Source: Maribacter luteus
GTDB lineage: Bacteria; Bacteroidota; Bacteroidia; Flavobacteriales; Flavobacteriaceae
Assembly: GCF_009674825.1 (NCBI RefSeq)
Contig: NZ_WKJH01000002.1
Coordinates: 556,714-620,713, forward strand
Direction of reading: 5' to 3'
Length of the DNA stretch: 64,000 nucleotides
Made by a program: the position numbers and the translations under genes. This document shows positions 62,451-64,000 of this stretch, in pieces (the stretch's first letter is position 1; every line of letters begins with the position of its first letter). The notes under the pieces were generated by a model. The model saw nothing but the letters and a program-made list of their open reading frames with translations. It had not been told where the DNA came from and made no database searches.

Positions 62451-63890
62451 ATGATTGAAAAAATAATTGAAATTTCGAATATTGGACACTTCGTGAATTT
62501 TAAATTTCAAGGAACCCAAGATTGGAATGGAGAGTTAAAAAAACTTAATATTATTTATGCACCAAATGGTTCTGGAAAAACTACTCTCGCAACAATTTTA
62601 AAATCTCTATCCAAAAATAATCTTGATTTAATCAACTATAAAAAAACTTTCGGAACAAGTACTTTACCAAAAGTTAAAATCAAAGTTTCAGGAATTAATG
62701 ACCTAGTAACTCTAAAAGATGAAAAATGGAGTAATCACAATTTGCAAATTGAGGTATTTGATATTAATTATATTGAGGATTATCTTTTTGCTGGCTCATA
62801 TGTTAGAAAACAAAATAAAACAAATTTATTCAAATTACTATTTGGAAATAAAGGAAATGAGTTTAGGAATAAAATGAAACCTTTAATTAATAAAAAAGAC
62901 CAATTCTTAAAAAAACTTTCAAGAGATAAGTCAAATGTAGATTTAAAAGATAAAATCAATCTAGTTCAAGTCAAACTAGATGTAATTATGGATGAATTTA
63001 ATATATTTACTGAGCCAATCTACGCTAAACACGTTGAGCTTGTAAATAAATACTTATCAAAATTCACATCTTATATTAGTCTTAAAGAATTTTCATATCT
63101 CAAAAATACTAGTGATTTTGAGAAATTCAGAATCTTCCCGATTTTTAAAGTATATGATGAGGAAGTTGTCTTTGCTAGTCCTTCAAATAAAATTGGTAAT
63201 GCCAGATATTCAATGAGTGAAGGCGACAAAAGCACAGTTGCTTTATGTTTTTTTCTTGCTCGTTTAAAAGTTTTAGGTGTTTCCGATAAAATTATTGTAT
63301 TTGATGACCCTTTATCAAGTTTTGATTACTCAAGAAGAAACTCTACAATTTTTCAATTGGCAAAAATTGCAAATTCATCGATACAATTCATATTGTTATC
63401 TCACGATTTAGGTTTTACAGCTGATTTTAGTGATAAATGTTCGTTTATTGACCAAATCACTCTCAAAATTGAGAACAATGGAGAAACTAGTTTTCTTAAT
63501 AAATATGACATCAATTCAGAGTTTTTAACTAGTACTCAAAAAGATATAGAAATAATTAAAGAATATTTGAAAACAGGAGTCAATTCTGAAAGTGATAAAA
63601 GAGAAGTTATCAGATGTATCAGACCAGTTTTAGAAGGAGTTTTTAAATCTAAATATTTTGATTTAATCCCAAATAACATTTGGTTAGGAGACATTATAGA
63701 ATTAATAAAACAATCTTCGGACGGAATGAGATTATATCGATTAAAAACAATTGTTGATGAAATAATTGAACTTAACGATTATACTAAAAGCTATCATCAT
63801 TCAACTGGAAACACGAGAGATTTGACAATTAATAATGAGGAATTAAAAAGATATATTAATTTATTAATTACGACAATTGACAAAGTGTAG
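62451..63890 (+). CDS. AAA_13-like ABC-type ATPase, PrrC/RloC-like candidate defence protein
   Basis: A 479-residue soluble ATPase. Walker A APNGSGKTT is at 37-45, an ABC-like signature SMSEGDKS at 254-261, Walker B IIVFDDP at 281-287 with SSFD, and an H-loop FILLSHD near 308. The middle is helical and short. The C-terminal 100 residues carry RPVLE (Arg391, Glu395) and YHHS (His449, His450). R-x3-E followed by His recalls the Arg-Glu-His triad of PrrC/RloC anticodon nucleases, though the E-to-H distance is larger here. The gene is much richer in A+T than its neighbours and has 14-bp inverted repeats at both ends, so recent transfer is likely. Function is inferred. Confidence 0.82.
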   Translation: MIEKIIEISNIGHFVNFKFQGTQDWNGELKKLNIIYAPNGSGKTTLATILKSLSKNNLDLINYKKTFGTSTLPKVKIKVSGINDLVTLKDEKWSNHNLQIEVFDINYIEDYLFAGSYVRKQNKTNLFKLLFGNKGNEFRNKMKPLINKKDQFLKKLSRDKSNVDLKDKINLVQVKLDVIMDEFNIFTEPIYAKHVELVNKYLSKFTSYISLKEFSYLKNTSDFEKFRIFPIFKVYDEEVVFASPSNKIGNARYSMSEGDKSTVALCFFLARLKVLGVSDKIIVFDDPLSSFDYSRRNSTIFQLAKIANSSIQFILLSHDLGFTADFSDKCSFIDQITLKIENNGETSFLNKYDINSEFLTSTQKDIEIIKEYLKTGVNSESDKREVIRCIRPVLEGVFKSKYFDLIPNNIWLGDIIELIKQSSDGMRLYRLKTIVDEIIELNDYTKSYHHSTGNTRDLTINNEELKRYINLLITTIDKV

Positions 63891-63893
63891 AAA

Positions 63894-63907
63894 GTACTGC
63901 ACCTAAC
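63894..63907 (-). repeat. Right copy of 14-bp inverted repeat bracketing the ATPase gene
   Basis: GTACTGCACCTAAC on the plus strand, reading GTTAGGTGCAGTAC in reverse; 13 of 14 bases match the left copy. It begins 3 bp after the ATPase stop. ACCTAAC fits the integron inverse core RYYYAAC. The remaining 93 bp of the window show no gene. Confidence 0.6.
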
Positions 63908-64000
63908 ACCGTATCCTATGAAAAGCCCTAGTCCAGTTCTCTAAAGTTAATCAATATTTTCTTTTTTGCCTTAAACCACCTTTTTTTCTTTAATATAACT

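Noticed and set aside
63908..64000. Complete attC recombination site at the right edge
   Set aside because: No GTTRRRY core closes the site within the window (GTTAATC does not fit), so an intact integron attC cannot be claimed.

Overview
The window reads as chromosomal DNA of a marine-type member of the Flavobacteriaceae (Bacteroidota); the genus cannot be fixed from sequence alone. Evidence: TAnnTTTG -7 promoter elements with A-rich leaders instead of Shine-Dalgarno sites, type IX secretion (T9SS) sorting domains on secreted proteins, an OlsF-type bifunctional acyltransferase, and typical flavobacterial forms of housekeeping genes (prs, rplY, pth, ribF, serS, rsmA, mfd, metG, tex). No ribosomal RNA, CRISPR array, prophage or insertion sequence was found. 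There is one tRNA gene, tRNA-Leu(CAA).

Positions 1-11590 form a nitrate/nitrite assimilation island. On the minus strand are cobA (siroheme synthesis), nrtA-nrtB-nrtC-nrtD (nitrate ABC importer) and the first 31 codons of an exported, probably outer-membrane, protein that runs off the left edge. Divergent from these, on the plus strand, are nirB, nirD, a DUF4202 gene, a NarX-like sensor histidine kinase and a CysG-N-type siroheme synthase. Helically phased TACGTA arrays (10-bp period) sit on the nrtA and nirB promoters and probably bind the regulator of the regulon. No response regulator and no assimilatory nitrate reductase lie inside the window.

Positions 12121-15856 hold an Hsp20-like small protein and a three-gene ABC export system with a NEW3-domain membrane protein. 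Positions 15975-33419 are mostly housekeeping: tRNA-Leu, prs, rplY, pth, a T9SS-exported metzincin protease coupled to an FN3 lipoprotein, ribF, an HTTM membrane protein, serS, a TPR protein, DUF4286, rsmA, mgtE, a cupin, a 2-hydroxyacid dehydrogenase, DUF1801 and a VOC protein. Positions 33559-38720 hold a TM2 protein with an LEA-like 11-residue repeat, an ArsN/ArsC-like pair, olsF and an aspartate kinase with a coupled acetyltransferase. Positions 38832-47474 hold fbp, a TerB-like gene, the helicase-PdeM pair of the ligase-associated DNA-damage system, mfd and another TerB-like gene. Positions 47633-55463 hold a CocE/NonD hydrolase, a TlpA-like protein, an ACT-domain protein with a palindrome on its promoter, a YraN nuclease and a DUF1800-DUF1501 pair. 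Positions 55642-62173 hold metG, tex, a PAP2 phosphatase, ferritin, a Lys/Cys-rich miniprotein and ssb.

The right end is different in character. A conspicuously AT-rich gene for an AAA_13-like ATPase (62451-63890) is bracketed within a few bases by 14-bp inverted repeats (13/14 identical) that resemble integron core sites. Its C-terminus has an R-x3-E ... HH arrangement reminiscent of the PrrC/RloC anticodon nucleases. This is the best candidate in the window for a transferred, possibly undescribed defence module. The other leading observations are the phased TACGTA regulon, the 10-bp repeats upstream of ssb, the 11-mer/TM2 fusion and the DUF1800-DUF1501 export pair.
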